Counted from the stretch's first letter, positions 9,901 to 18,913 are shown. The stretch is 64,000 bases of DNA from Geminocystis herdmanii PCC 6308 (GCF_000332235.1 NZ_CM001775.1:3954272-4018271), one strand, 5' to 3'. The notes: generated by a model from the letters alone, not told the origin. Numbers and translations: made by a program.

Positions 9901-10966
9901 CATCGACTTCGGGAAGGGCAACATTCATGGCAACATCTCTCGGAGATAAACCTTGAAAATTATCCGCCCAATATTCTTTTGTACTGCCACTGAGGATGAC
10001 TTGCAAAACGGGAATATCTAAAGTTTGCCAAATTTTAGCGTTAGTTTCATTGCCAATTTTTGCCACAGAAAAGCTAGTGGTATTGAGTATTAATTTGACT
10101 TGATGATGTTGTAATAATTTAATTAATTCTGCTTGAGTATCTGTTTCTTGAAGGGAGGATACATAAATAGCAATACTGCTTAAATTTTCTTGGTTTAATG
10201 CTGTGGATAAAGCATCAATAGGTTTAAGATTTCCCGAGAGAAAGTGCGATCGATAAAATATAATAGCTGTATCAATTTGTTGCTTATTTTCTTCTAATTT
10301 ATTGTGTTGAGAGAAAGCTATTTTTTCTTGGGAAGATTTAGTGTTATCTTGAGGGGAATTGGTGAGAGATTCAATATTTCTCCCCCTCGTCTCATGGGAG
10401 AGGGGGTTGGGGGGTGAGGGTTGATAGATACCTAAACGATCGATCGATCGAGGTGAATTAGGTTTAAAATTAGTATGGAAAAAACTATCACTAAGATACT
10501 TAAATGCGTTGACAAAATTTTCAACCCCCCCCTCGATTAAGTATTGCCAAAAATGATTAACGATGGATAAGGAAACGTTAGAATGACTAATTAATTCTAC
10601 ATCAGGTCGATCGTCACCGGGTAAAATCAGTAAATGGGCGTTAGTTTGGCTAACTATGTCTTTGCACACTTCTAAGCCATAACTCCAATAACTTCTTCCC
10701 CCCAAAAGGCGCAAAATAATGACTTGGGCTTGTGATAAAATCTCCTCTCCATAGGTATCAATGGTTAATTCCTGCTGTAACTGCAATAAATTAACGACTC
10801 GAATTTGAGGGAAATCCGCCGGTAGAGAGTCTAAACTGGAGGCTATCGTCTGAATATCTGTATCGGCACTGGTGAGGAAGATAATGGGTGCAGGATTTTG
10901 TTGAATAATAATCACTCCTTCGGTGTCGGGATTCCATCCCCCGGGAGTAGCTGGGATTCGGTGCAT
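6953..10966 (-). CDS. cobN: Cobaltochelatase subunit CobN
   Basis: The 1337-residue product is the large ATP-dependent subunit that inserts cobalt into hydrogenobyrinic acid diamide, or a close relative of it. Family signs include PGDDRPDVE near residue 115, KHGNLEWLPGKSLVLS around 595, NDPGEGSQAKRR around 635, and GVMRHGYKGAFEM near the C-terminus. It is somewhat longer than usual, and two non-conserved insertions explain this: about residues 180-200 (PSPPNPLSHETRGR) and about residues 785-855 (five tandem copies of a 12-residue unit like PPLLNETNSSTI). Both are in-frame dispersed repeats at DNA level. No chlH-type or cobalamin riboswitch sequence is visible upstream, and the partner genes are absent. 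Confidence 0.93.
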   Translation of the reverse strand: MHRIPATPGGWNPDTEGVIIIQQNPAPIIFLTSADTDIQTIASSLDSLPADFPQIRVVNLLQLQQELTIDTYGEEILSQAQVIILRLLGGRSYWSYGLEVCKDIVSQTNAHLLILPGDDRPDVELISHSNVSLSIVNHFWQYLIEGGVENFVNAFKYLSDSFFHTNFKPNSPRSIDRLGIYQPSPPNPLSHETRGRNIESLTNSPQDNTKSSQEKIAFSQHNKLEENKQQIDTAIIFYRSHFLSGNLKPIDALSTALNQENLSSIAIYVSSLQETDTQAELIKLLQHHQVKLILNTTSFSVAKIGNETNAKIWQTLDIPVLQVILSGSTKEYWADNFQGLSPRDVAMNVALPEVDGRIITRAISFKSVATWHPQLETDIVIYEPLLDRVNYIAKLAKKWVNLSKVSNSEKKVALILANYPNKDGRIANGVGLDTPASCINILKALQEKGYQIKDIPANGDELIFKLIEGVTNDLEMQSQRKINQYLSLEEYETYFATLPLETQQQINTRWKNITSYANDYHSYPDTLISKKIIPISGIQLDNIFIGIQPSRGYDFDPSLNYHAPDLEPTHHYLAFYYWVREIFKADAIIHVGKHGNLEWLPGKSLVLSENCYPEITLDTLPNFYPFIVNDPGEGSQAKRRANAVIIDHLTPPLTRAELYGDLLELEALIDEYYQAQSLNPSRLKIIFDRILNLTKTTNLNEDLAIKEVNQDTFSQFLTTADSYLCELKDAQIRDGLHIFGQCPQGRQLRDLIISIARFSSYNNLGLIDAIQEDLDSIKSPLKNDPPKSPLVRGTFSSEIIPLLNETNSSTISPLLNETNSSTIPPLLNETNSSTIPPLLNETDSSTIPPLLRGARGDQDYLETLANNLVEKLIAGENYQEISLGKNTEKSLNWIANNLLPNLLKSDREIINLMRGLEGKFIPSGSSGAPSRGRADVLPTGRNFYSVDIRAIPSETAWDVGRKAAEAVIDRYTQENGEYPKTLAISVWGTSTMRTGGDDIAQIMALMGIKPVWDGVSRRVVDYEIIPLSVLGRPRIDVTVRVSGFFRDGFPTILELLYKAIVHLSTLTEEKEQNPLALQVEKETKYWLDKGLEENEAKQRASYRLFGSKPGAYGAGLQGLIESQNWENDADLARAYLNWSSYAYEGNKGVSMPEVFEQRLKTLQIVLHNQDNREHDLLDSDDYYQFQGGLTVAVRHLKGENPVTYFGDNSQPNNPKVRALKEEIARVYRSRVINPKWIEGVMRHGYKGAFEMSATVDYLFAYSATTKNVPNFMFEGVAKSYLFDEKVQQFIQEKNPWALRDIAERLIEANQRNLWQNVSQEMLDKLRQIAHEAEGSIE
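8415..8594. repeat. 36-bp in-frame tandem repeat inside cobN (about 5 units)
   Basis: Units begin at 8415, 8451, 8487, 8523 and 8559 (the last one partial), exactly 36 bases apart. Each starts with AATAAGGGGGG and ends with TTTCGTTT. On the minus strand one unit codes for 12 residues, for example PPLLNETNSSTI. The flanks carry CCCCCCTTAATAAGGGGGG-type palindromes that are common between cyanobacterial genes. Confidence 0.92.
10375..10432. repeat. GC-rich dispersed repeat inserted in cobN
   Basis: The segment contains CTCATGGGAGAGGGGGTTGG, a sequence type usually seen between cyanobacterial genes, here read in frame as PSPPNPLSHETRGR. It interrupts an AT-rich, poorly conserved part of cobN. 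A related hairpin (TCTCC CATA GGAGA) lies at 45471-45498. Confidence 0.6.
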
Positions 10967-11075
10967 TTTGAGAATTAATAAATTAAATATGTTCTTTTGC
11001 TACTATATCGATTATTTGATTATTAGACATATCTAATTTTATTATAGAATTATTAAAATAACTTACATCTTTGTT

Positions 11076-11104
11076 GCCTCTTGCCTTTTGCCTTTTGCCT
11101 TTCA
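11076..11104. repeat. TTGCCTT-type heptamer repeat
   Basis: Four contiguous seven-base units of the form TTGCCTT or TTGCCTC. The same family occurs at 6647-6673 and, inverted, near 61186-61215. Confidence 0.7.
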
Positions 11105-11189
11105 TAAAGTAAACATACAATTAATTTTGCCTACTCACTTAACAGTTTGATTTAACCTAATACCTAACACCTTTCTTCATCAAAATGCT

Positions 11190-11756
11190 ATGAGGAAACG
11201 CCTAATTAAGATTATGAATAGAGAATTTATCAGTCAATTTGTCGAAATAAAATCTCCTTGGTTAACGCTAATCGGAGAGAAAATAAAAAATTCTCAAGGG
11301 CAAATTTTGGACTATTGGAGAGTTGAAAAAGATGATTCTCTGATTATTATTATTGAGCATAAAAATCAATTAATTTTTCCTCAGTTAATTTTTCGTGAAG
11401 GTATTAAAAAAGTTACCCTTGATTTTGCGGGAGGTAGAGTTAATTCCAGTGAAACTTTAGAAAATAATGCTTTATGGATTTTAAAAAAAGAGTTAAATAT
11501 TTCATCACAAAACATTAAAACTCTCATTCCCATTAATCGTGAGGGATGGATAATTAACAGTTCATTTAGTAATCAGTTACTATGGGGTTTCTATGGTTTG
11601 ATTGATGATGATGTGAGTCTCGATCGAAATTTTATTGGTGCTACTTATAATCTTACGAAGGAAGATTTATCTAATTTACTAAATAATTTAACCTGTCTTC
11701 AGTGTCGATCGTTACTATTAGAGAGTATTTGTCAAGGAATTGTTGCGACTTCTTAA
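11190..11756 (+). CDS. Degenerate Nudix-like protein
   Basis: The 188-residue protein has the shape of ADP-ribose pyrophosphatase-type Nudix proteins (two N-terminal beta strands, then FAGGRVNSSETLENNALWIL). The Nudix box should read G-x5-E-x7-R-E-U-x-E-E-x-G-U; here the first Gly and Glu are kept, but the REU part is replaced by WIL and only one of the two metal-binding glutamates of EE remains (KKELNI). It is therefore probably not a normal pyrophosphohydrolase. The ATG at 11214 (MNREFISQF) is an equally good start, giving 180 residues. It stands alone between repeats. A non-catalytic role or a decaying gene are both possible. Confidence 0.6.
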   Translation: MRKRLIKIMNREFISQFVEIKSPWLTLIGEKIKNSQGQILDYWRVEKDDSLIIIIEHKNQLIFPQLIFREGIKKVTLDFAGGRVNSSETLENNALWILKKELNISSQNIKTLIPINREGWIINSSFSNQLLWGFYGLIDDDVSLDRNFIGATYNLTKEDLSNLLNNLTCLQCRSLLLESICQGIVATS

Positions 11757-11840
11757 AGAAACGGTATAGAATTTAACTGAAAGATTTATTTTTTTTCTCT
11801 ATAGCATTTTCAATTTACTAGGTCACACAATCAAAATTTT

Positions 11841-12083
11841 ATGACTACTTACACCCTCCCAACAATTTCCCCCTATTATTACACCCTTGACTTTATTAAA
11901 GACGAAATCAGAGCCTTACTAGAAAGGGGTAGCATCAGCCGTCATCAGCCTATTTATAGCTTGGCTAACTATATTCCCCCCAGAGAATGGTTATCCGTGG
12001 AAAAACAACTAGAAGAAAAAGATTTTTTATTGCGCGATCGTATCGGTGATTTGTTAGGCTCAGAACATTGGGATAATGATTAA
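11841..12083 (+). CDS. DUF4327 family protein
   Basis: The 80-residue protein matches the small cyanobacterial DUF4327 family: SRHQPIYSLANYIPPREW in the centre and FLLRDRIGDLLGSEHW at the end are its conserved blocks. Function is unknown. The protein is soluble, without signal or membrane segment. The hairpin at 12090-12110 probably ends its transcript. Confidence 0.88.
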   Translation: MTTYTLPTISPYYYTLDFIKDEIRALLERGSISRHQPIYSLANYIPPREWLSVEKQLEEKDFLLRDRIGDLLGSEHWDND

Positions 12084-12089
12084 TAAAAT

Positions 12090-12110
12090 AGGGGCTAATT
12101 ATTAGCCCCT
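12090..12110 (+). terminator. Stem-loop after the DUF4327 gene
   Basis: AGGGGCTAAT and ATTAGCCCCT form a perfect ten-base inverted repeat with a one-base centre. No T-run follows, so it may be a weak terminator or an RNA-stabilising hairpin. Confidence 0.45.
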
Positions 12111-12223
12111 GACAAACTCATGATTCAAAGAAATACTCTATTGGGATAAGTTGCGTGTATTAATTTCACCCCCTTGTTAACTTTCCCATTCATTTTAATT
12201 ACAAATAATTATCGAATTACTAT

Positions 12224-12400
12224 TTAACGAAAGCGTTTTTTGCGACGAGCAACGGCTTTGCGTTTTTTCTTTTCGATGGGGGTTTCAAAGTGACGCAGAC
12301 GTTTAATATCTGCAAAGATACCTGCTTTGGAAACTTGTCTTTTAAAACGACGTAAAGCTGATTCTATATTTTCATTTTGTCCCACAACCACTTGGGTCAT
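12224..12400 (-). CDS. rpsU: 30S ribosomal protein S21
   Basis: A 58-residue frame starts at ATG 12398-12400 ([20 protein letters not shown]) and ends with [13 protein letters not shown] and TAA. This is the typical basic S21 protein of the small ribosomal subunit, which sits near the 3' end of 16S rRNA and helps initiation. The ribosome site GGAGGATAT lies seven bases before the ATG, the best Shine-Dalgarno in this area. The gene is monocistronic here and short enough to be missed by a 60-codon cut-off. Confidence 0.96.
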   Translation of the reverse strand: MTQVVVGQNENIESALRRFKRQVSKAGIFADIKRLRHFETPIEKKKRKAVARRKKRFR

Positions 12401-12591
12401 GTAATATCCTCCTTGCTATTTTACGATTTTTTTACTAACCTATCATTATATCTTACCTTGATCAGAATAACACCCTGATCAGTTTTTTGTTTTAATACTT
12501 AAACAAAACGAAGAAAGAAATTAGAGCAAATTCGTAGGAACTGAGGTGATATTAGGTTCTAATTTTTATATAGTACAGAAAAAAATGCTTG

Positions 12592-12608
12592 GGTGGGCAT
12601 TGCCCACC
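12592..12608 (-). terminator. Hairpin GGTGGGCATTGCCCACC, terminator for the RTX gene
   Basis: GGTGGGC and GCCCACC pair perfectly. Read on the minus strand the stem is followed by CAAGCA and seven T, so it can end the gene that stops at 12626. The same 17-base palindrome is found after zds at 41915-41931, so it is a dispersed element reused at gene ends. Confidence 0.55.
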
Positions 12609-12625
12609 TTAGTTTTATTGATATT

Positions 12626-15600
12626 TTAACCAATGATAAAGTCAGTATTTAACAATGCTGACGTAACACCACTATCAAAGATAAAGCCTTCACCTCCAAT
12701 GGTCGTACCATTACTATTATAGAAAACAGTACCAGTTCCTTGACTATGGACAATACGAGCAGTGCTACCTTTTGCTAAATCATCCGTAGCAACCGATGCA
12801 AATTGACTAATTGCTAAAACATCACCAATATTACCTGTTAGACCAAATGTAATTCTGCCTAGAACAAATTTATCTCCTTGATTCCGATTAAAATCAATGA
12901 TAGTGTCATTGCCAATATCAGGAGAGGAAAAAGCAGAATTAGTAACATATTGGAATCGATCGGCACCAGCTCCTCCTGTTAAGGTGTCATTACCAGCACC
13001 ACCAATTAAAGTATCATTCCCTTCATTACCGATAAGAAAATCATTTCCAGCCGCCCCAGAAAGAATATTATTACCACTATTCCCAGTAATACGATTACCA
13101 CCGCTAGGATTAGTGTCATTATTACCAGTACCATTAATGTTAGCTGAACCCGTTAACTGGAGATTTTCGACATTTGTACCAAGGGTATAGGTAATGGAAG
13201 AAAGAACTAAATCTGTACCTTGATTAGCCAATTCCGTAATTACAACACCAGTATTGTTAATGATATAAGTATCGTTACCGTTACCTCCCACAAGGGTATC
13301 TCTGCCTCCTAAACCATCGAGAAAATCATTACCATCTAAACCGATGAGGTTATTAGCTAAACTATTACCAATTAAACGGTTATTAAGACTATTACCAGTA
13401 CCTTTGACGGCTGAACCGATGAGGGTTAAATTTTCGACGTTACCATCTAAAGTATCATTATTGACGGAGATAAAAGCGGTATCAATACCACCGTTTAAAG
13501 TATCTACCTCAATAATAACATCGCCTAGACTGTTAATGTAGTAATAATCATGACCCAGTCCACCAATCATGGTATCATTGCCTAAACCACCATCAATCAC
13601 GTTAGAGCCGAAAGTAAGGTTAGAGCCTGAATTACCAGTAATTACGTTATTTAAAGCGTTTCCAGTACCATTGATGTTGGCTGTACCAAGAAGAGTCAGA
13701 TTTTCGACATTATCGGTCAAGGTATAAGTAATAAAAGTTGTAACTAAATCAGTTCCCTGAGTAACTCCTTCAATGACAACATCTCCAATATTGTCAACAA
13801 CATAAACATCATTGCCTTCATGACCATATAAGGTATCAATTCCAATACCACCATCGAGAGTGTCATTACCGATTTGCCCTAAGAGAACATCATTACCAGT
13901 TCCACCAAGAAGAATATCATCACCTCCCTGACCATCAAGAGTATTATTTCCGCTATTACCAGTAATAATATTATTTACCGTATTTCCTGTGCCATTAATG
14001 TTGGTAGTGCCTAATAGGGTTAAATTTTCAAAATTAACTTTCAGTGTATTAGAAACTGTCGATTGGACGGTATCAATACCTTGATTAGCCGCTTCTGTCA
14101 AGGTTTCAAGCACACTATCAGTGACATAGAGATCATCTCCGGCACCGCCGATTAAGGTATCTTTCCCATTACCTCCCACGAGAGTATCATTCCCCGCATC
14201 ACCGACTAAACTATCATTACCATTACCACCAAGGAGGCTATCGTTACCATTACCACCAAGGAGAGTATCATTCCCCTCACCCGTATTAAGAGTATCATTC
14301 CCATCTCCCGCCGTCAAAGTATCATTACCGATATTAGTGGTAATAATATTATTAGAGGCGTTGCCTGTGAGGTTAAGGTTAATAGTACTTAAAAAGACGA
14401 AATTTTCAATATTTGTCGGTAATGTATAGCTTCTGGTTAATTCTGTGCCAGTATAAGAGGCTTCAATGGTGTCAATTTCTGTTACGGAGGAAGAACTTTC
14501 TGTAATTTGGTCATTTTCTCCCAGATTAATGCGATATAAGTCTCCACCGGTTCCACCAATCAGAACATCTTGCCCTTCTCCACCATCGAGGGTATCACTA
14601 CCGGCACCTCCATCAAGAGTATCACTACCTTCATTACCTAATAAAATATTAGACATACTATTACCTTGTGCTTTCGATGCTAGTCCGGCCAAGGTAATAT
14701 GGTTGACAAAACGATTATCACCGGCATCACCTATTGTATAAGGTACTACAGTATTATAGCTAACGATTACGAGATCTCCACCTGAGTCGGCAAGATCTTC
14801 TCGAATTCGATCATCAGCACTATCTACAAAATAAGTATCATCCCCTCGTCCACCAATTAAAATATCAGTACCTCCGTTTCCGTCAAGGAAATTTCTCCCA
14901 TCATTACCGATAATTTCATTCGCTAATGCGTTACCAGTACCAGAAAAATCCCCATTACCCGATAATCGTAGGTTTTCTAAATTAGCACCTAAAATATAGT
15001 CAGAATTAGTGATGACAGTATCAGTACCCCCCGTAGCAGTTTCCAAAATTAAATCTACCATATCCCCCGTGTTATCGAGGATATAAGTATCATTTCCCGC
15101 ACCACCTTTGAGAGTATCAACTCCTCCGTTACCATCGAGGGTATCGTTACCTGCACCGCCATCGAGGACGTTATTACGGTTATTTCCTGTGAGATAATTA
15201 TCTCCAGTATTTCCTGTGGCATTAATAGCTAATAAACCCGTAAGGGTAATATTTTCTAAATTAGCTTGATTGGCGATGGTATAACTTCCGTAGGCGACGC
15301 TGACAGTATCAATACCTTGATTAGCACCTTCTACAATAATATCAGAGGCACTGTCAATAATATAGGTATCGTTACCTGGACCACCAACTAAAGAATCGAC
15401 ACCACTACCACCATCAAGGGTATCATCGCCAAATCCTCCTATCAGGGTATCAGCACCTCCAGCACCGACTAAATTATCATTTCCATCTTGTCCATCGAGG
15501 CGATTATTGGCACTGTTTCCTTGAATTAAGTTGCCATATTCATTCCCAACTCCACTGACAGCAGTGCCTGTTAAGGTCAAATTTTCAATATTACTACCTA

Positions 15601-16312
15601 GACCAAGTACCCTTAGATCATAGTTAGTAGAAATTTGAATAGTGTCAATGCCTCCACCATCGGTTTCGCCAATAATTACATCCGAGGCATCAATGACATA
15701 AGTATCATTGCCACCACCACCGTTTAGGGTATCAACTCCTGCACCACCGATCAGAACATCATCTCCCGCACCACCAAAGAGACTATCATTTCCTGCTCCA
15801 CCGTTAAGAGTATCGTTACCAGAGCCACCATCTAAGGTATTATTGCCACTATTACCAATGATGATATTGGCATTGGCGTTGCCTGTACCGTTTATATTAG
15901 CTGTTCCTGTTAAAGTCAAAGACTCCACATTTGCTGATAAAGTAGTGGTTACGTCAGCCCTTAAAACATCTGTAATTGTACCGAAAGTTGTAGCTAATAA
16001 TGTCTGAGTGGCTAGATTATTTGTATCAAAAACGTTGACAAAAAAAGTTTCGTCAGCTTCTATAAAGCTATCGTTAGTTATGTTAATAGAGATGGTTTTT
16101 ACTCTTTCTCCCACAGCAAAGACTAGGGGGCTATTATTTACTGCGGTAAAATCTAAACCGGCAATAGCGGTATTGTTAAAGGTGCTGACATAATAGGTTC
16201 TATTTGCCTGTAATGGATCAGATGCTGGTTCGGAAAGCTCGATGGTGAAGGTTAAGGTGGTGTTGAGTCCTTCAACGGCAATGCCGTTACTGAAAATATT
16301 TACGTCTATCAT
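12626..16312 (-). CDS. Large Calx-beta / RTX calcium-binding repeat protein
   Basis: From the ATG at 16312 (MIDVNIFSNG) the product has about 1228 residues; an in-frame ATG lies nine codons upstream at 16339 but its extra residues look random. Residues about 1-105 form a Calx-beta domain (TYYVSTFNNTAIAGLDFTAV, ITNDSFIEADETFFV). The rest consists of many RTX nonapeptides (GGxGNDxLx, e.g. LFGGAGDDVLIGGAG) alternating with blocks ending in NVENLTLLGTANINGTGN. The C-terminus (about 130 residues, DRFQYVTNSAFSSPDIGNDT and on) resembles the serralysin-type C-terminal secretion region. RTX repeats bind Ca2+ and such proteins are usually exported by type I secretion; no transporter gene is nearby. No enzymatic domain is visible, so a surface or structural role is likely. 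Confidence 0.88.
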   Translation of the reverse strand: MIDVNIFSNGIAVEGLNTTLTFTIELSEPASDPLQANRTYYVSTFNNTAIAGLDFTAVNNSPLVFAVGERVKTISINITNDSFIEADETFFVNVFDTNNLATQTLLATTFGTITDVLRADVTTTLSANVESLTLTGTANINGTGNANANIIIGNSGNNTLDGGSGNDTLNGGAGNDSLFGGAGDDVLIGGAGVDTLNGGGGNDTYVIDASDVIIGETDGGGIDTIQISTNYDLRVLGLGSNIENLTLTGTAVSGVGNEYGNLIQGNSANNRLDGQDGNDNLVGAGGADTLIGGFGDDTLDGGSGVDSLVGGPGNDTYIIDSASDIIVEGANQGIDTVSVAYGSYTIANQANLENITLTGLLAINATGNTGDNYLTGNNRNNVLDGGAGNDTLDGNGGVDTLKGGAGNDTYILDNTGDMVDLILETATGGTDTVITNSDYILGANLENLRLSGNGDFSGTGNALANEIIGNDGRNFLDGNGGTDILIGGRGDDTYFVDSADDRIREDLADSGGDLVIVSYNTVVPYTIGDAGDNRFVNHITLAGLASKAQGNSMSNILLGNEGSDTLDGGAGSDTLDGGEGQDVLIGGTGGDLYRINLGENDQITESSSSVTEIDTIEASYTGTELTRSYTLPTNIENFVFLSTINLNLTGNASNNIITTNIGNDTLTAGDGNDTLNTGEGNDTLLGGNGNDSLLGGNGNDSLVGDAGNDTLVGGNGKDTLIGGAGDDLYVTDSVLETLTEAANQGIDTVQSTVSNTLKVNFENLTLLGTTNINGTGNTVNNIITGNSGNNTLDGQGGDDILLGGTGNDVLLGQIGNDTLDGGIGIDTLYGHEGNDVYVVDNIGDVVIEGVTQGTDLVTTFITYTLTDNVENLTLLGTANINGTGNALNNVITGNSGSNLTFGSNVIDGGLGNDTMIGGLGHDYYYINSLGDVIIEVDTLNGGIDTAFISVNNDTLDGNVENLTLIGSAVKGTGNSLNNRLIGNSLANNLIGLDGNDFLDGLGGRDTLVGGNGNDTYIINNTGVVITELANQGTDLVLSSITYTLGTNVENLQLTGSANINGTGNNDTNPSGGNRITGNSGNNILSGAAGNDFLIGNEGNDTLIGGAGNDTLTGGAGADRFQYVTNSAFSSPDIGNDTIIDFNRNQGDKFVLGRITFGLTGNIGDVLAISQFASVATDDLAKGSTARIVHSQGTGTVFYNSNGTTIGGEGFIFDSGVTSALLNTDFIIG

Positions 16313-16505
16313 AATAAACTTTAATGTTATACATATCAAATATTATAACATGGAATCAATAATAATGTATCCGAATAAATACTTAATTGATGTTAATCAT
16401 AATAAACTGACTTAAATGTGATAAAAGGTCTTTGAGGTAAAACAACAAGGCTGTTTTTTTGATAAGATTATGGGGTAAGTATGAAATACGGGGACACAAA
16501 ATATT

Positions 16506-17999
16506 ATGGCGAAAACCAGAACTGTTTATATCTGTAATGCCTGTGGTGCAGAATCTTCTCAGTGGTTTGGTAAATGTCCTAGTTGCGGTGTTTACGGTAC
16601 TTTAGAAGAACAAATTTCTAATAATACCAATAATGGTAATTTTAGTCGTGCTGGTTGGCAATCTCAAAGTCGTACTCAAAACAAAAAAGAAAGCCCCGCA
16701 CAACCTCGAATCTCTGTGAAATTTTCAGATATTACAGAAGAGGAACAACCCCGTATGGACTCAGGTTATCATGAATTGGATCGAGTTTTGGGAGGGGGAA
16801 TTGTACCCGGTTCATTGATCTTGATTGGGGGTGATCCGGGTATTGGTAAGTCAACTTTGTTGTTACAAACGGCGAATCAATTATCGATTCGGTTTCCTCG
16901 TATTTTATATGTGTCGGCGGAGGAGTCAGGGCAACAAATCAAATTACGAGCTTCTCGGTTAAGGGTTGGCTTGTCAGGGGATGACTCAGATTCAAGTAAT
17001 GGGCAGGAAAAAACTCCACTTCTTGAACCGAATTTATATATTTTGCCTGAAACGGATTTAGAGGAAATTTTGCGAGAATTGGAATCTCTCAAGCCTCAAG
17101 TGGCAATTATTGATAGTATTCAAACTTTACATTTTTCGACTATTAATTCTGCTCCCGGTTCGGTGTCTCAGGTAAGAGAATGTACTTCGGCTTTGATGCA
17201 GGTGGCAAAACGAGAAAATATTAGTCTGTTTATTGTTGGTCATGTTACTAAAGAAGGGGCGATCGCAGGGCCTAGGGTATTAGAGCATTTGGTAGATACT
17301 GTGTTATATTTTGAGGGCGATCGATATGCGTCTCATCGTTTGTTACGATCGGTCAAAAATCGTTTTGGTGCTACCCATGAAATCGGTATCTTTGAAATGG
17401 TAGATCATGGTTTAGATGAAGTAACTAACCCTTCAGAATTGTTTTTGAGTAATCGAGAGGAACAAGCACCGGGTACAGCTACGATCGTCTCCTGTGAGGG
17501 TACTCGATGCCTTGTGGTAGAGTTACAAGCCTTAGTTAGCCCCACTAGCTACACTTCTCCTCGTCGATCGACGACAGGAGTGGATTATAATAGGTTGCAA
17601 CAAATTTTGGCAGTATTAGAAAAAAGGGTAGGTATTCCTCTGTCGAAATTAGATGCTTATGTGGCTTCTGTGGGAGGATTGGCGGTGGAAGAACCAGCGG
17701 CAGATTTGGGTATGGCGATCGCCATTGTAGCTAGTTTTCGAGATCGTGTAGTCGATCCTCGTACGGTGTTAATCGGAGAAATCGGTTTAGGAGGACAAGT
17801 GCGCTTAGTGTCCCAAATGGAATTAAGATTAAAAGAGGCGGCTAAATTGGGCTTTACTCGCGCGATCGTGCCTAAAGGGCAAACATATCCTACTGATTTA
17901 GGATTGGAAATTATCGCTGTCAATAAAGTTATTCAAGCTATTGTGGTGGCTATTCCTAGTACTCAAAATGAAGATGAGGAAGATTCTGAAGAAAATTAG
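16506..17999 (+). CDS. radA: DNA repair protein RadA (Sms)
   Basis: The 497-residue product has all RadA parts: a four-cysteine zinc finger (Cys10, Cys13, Cys24, Cys27), a RecA-like ATPase with Walker A GGDPGIGKST at 108-117, the RadA-specific KNRFG motif near 283, and a C-terminal Lon-protease-like domain (about 390-485) ending in a conserved IVPKGQ-type block. RadA promotes branch migration during homologous recombination. Length is slightly above the common 450-460 because of the linker after the zinc finger and a loop near residue 160. It is transcribed alone, divergent from the RTX gene. Confidence 0.97.
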   Translation: MAKTRTVYICNACGAESSQWFGKCPSCGVYGTLEEQISNNTNNGNFSRAGWQSQSRTQNKKESPAQPRISVKFSDITEEEQPRMDSGYHELDRVLGGGIVPGSLILIGGDPGIGKSTLLLQTANQLSIRFPRILYVSAEESGQQIKLRASRLRVGLSGDDSDSSNGQEKTPLLEPNLYILPETDLEEILRELESLKPQVAIIDSIQTLHFSTINSAPGSVSQVRECTSALMQVAKRENISLFIVGHVTKEGAIAGPRVLEHLVDTVLYFEGDRYASHRLLRSVKNRFGATHEIGIFEMVDHGLDEVTNPSELFLSNREEQAPGTATIVSCEGTRCLVVELQALVSPTSYTSPRRSTTGVDYNRLQQILAVLEKRVGIPLSKLDAYVASVGGLAVEEPAADLGMAIAIVASFRDRVVDPRTVLIGEIGLGGQVRLVSQMELRLKEAAKLGFTRAIVPKGQTYPTDLGLEIIAVNKVIQAIVVAIPSTQNEDEEDSEEN

Positions 18000-18049
18000 G
18001 CTTTAATTTTTCTCACGCAAAGACGCTAAGATATTTACTGTTAAAATTT

Positions 18050-18913
18050 ATGAAAATATTGGTCACTATTCCTCATTTTTTTAAGCAACAAAAAAATGCT
18101 ATTCACGGCTCTCAAAAAAATCCTCAACCTAGAATACAAGCCTTAACTAATTCTATTTTATCTTTACAACAATTATTCGGCAAACCGCCGTTAATGATCA
18201 AAGTGGGTGAAAGAATTACTATCCCTGCTAATACTATACAATCTACCTCGATCGATATTGTTATTTGCACCACAGGAGAGGATCATTTAATTCCTTATTT
18301 ACCTTTACCTCAAGGTTTATTTATACATAATAAAACTAATGCTGAACCTCTTTTGTTAGGTTTTGAATGTCATAAAATTTTAAAAGACAATTTCGGTAAA
18401 TATGATTATTATTGTTTTTTAGAAGATGATTTAATTATTCGAGATGCTAACTTTTTTACTAAACTAAATTGGTTTAATCAGGTAACAGATTTTCAAAAAG
18501 TATTGTTTCCGAATCGTTACGAATTAGGCTTGAATGAATATACGGGAAAATGTTATGTTGACGGGGATTTATTGCCTAGGGTGACAGCACCTTTTCAAAA
18601 TGTTAATGATGAGCCAGAATTGAAAGGACAAATTATGAATATTCCTGTAGTTTTTAGACGGGCTTTAAATCCTCATTCTGGATGTTTTTTTCTTACTCAT
18701 GAACAAATGAAATATTGGACAGAAAAAGACTATTTTTTAGATAAAAATACGAACTTTATTAGCCCTTTAGAAAGTGCCGCTACTTTAGGTATCATGAAAA
18801 CATTTAAAATTTATAAACCTGCTCCTGAATCAGCTAATTTTTTGGAAATTAATCATCTTGGTAATGCTTTTTTCTGTCTTTTAGGTTCAGTCGTAAAAGT
18901 GCCTAAGAATTAA
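18050..18913 (+). CDS. Possible GT-A type glycosyltransferase
   Basis: I do not recognise a precise family. The 287-residue protein starts MKILVTIPHFF and contains YDYYCFLEDDLIIRDANFF near residue 125, which resembles the acidic metal-binding motif of GT-A glycosyltransferases, followed by LFPNRYEL and FRRALNPHSGCFFLTHEQM, a layout seen in uncharacterised cyanobacterial proteins with a glycosyltransferase-like fold. No signal peptide or membrane segment. It follows radA by 50 bases but need not be cotranscribed. The last codon and stop lie in a heptamer repeat (AAGAATT). Confidence 0.5.
   Translation: MKILVTIPHFFKQQKNAIHGSQKNPQPRIQALTNSILSLQQLFGKPPLMIKVGERITIPANTIQSTSIDIVICTTGEDHLIPYLPLPQGLFIHNKTNAEPLLLGFECHKILKDNFGKYDYYCFLEDDLIIRDANFFTKLNWFNQVTDFQKVLFPNRYELGLNEYTGKCYVDGDLLPRVTAPFQNVNDEPELKGQIMNIPVVFRRALNPHSGCFFLTHEQMKYWTEKDYFLDKNTNFISPLESAATLGIMKTFKIYKPAPESANFLEINHLGNAFFCLLGSVVKVPKN

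Noticed and set aside
10967-11189. Cobalamin riboswitch before cobN
   Set aside because: The conserved B12-box is not present on the minus strand; the region is AT-rich and contains TTGCCTT heptamers only.
12897-16193. Several open frames of 60-100 codons on the plus strand
   Set aside because: They are antisense shadows of the RTX repeat gene, rich in Pro/Ser from the complementary GGN codons, and have no ribosome sites.
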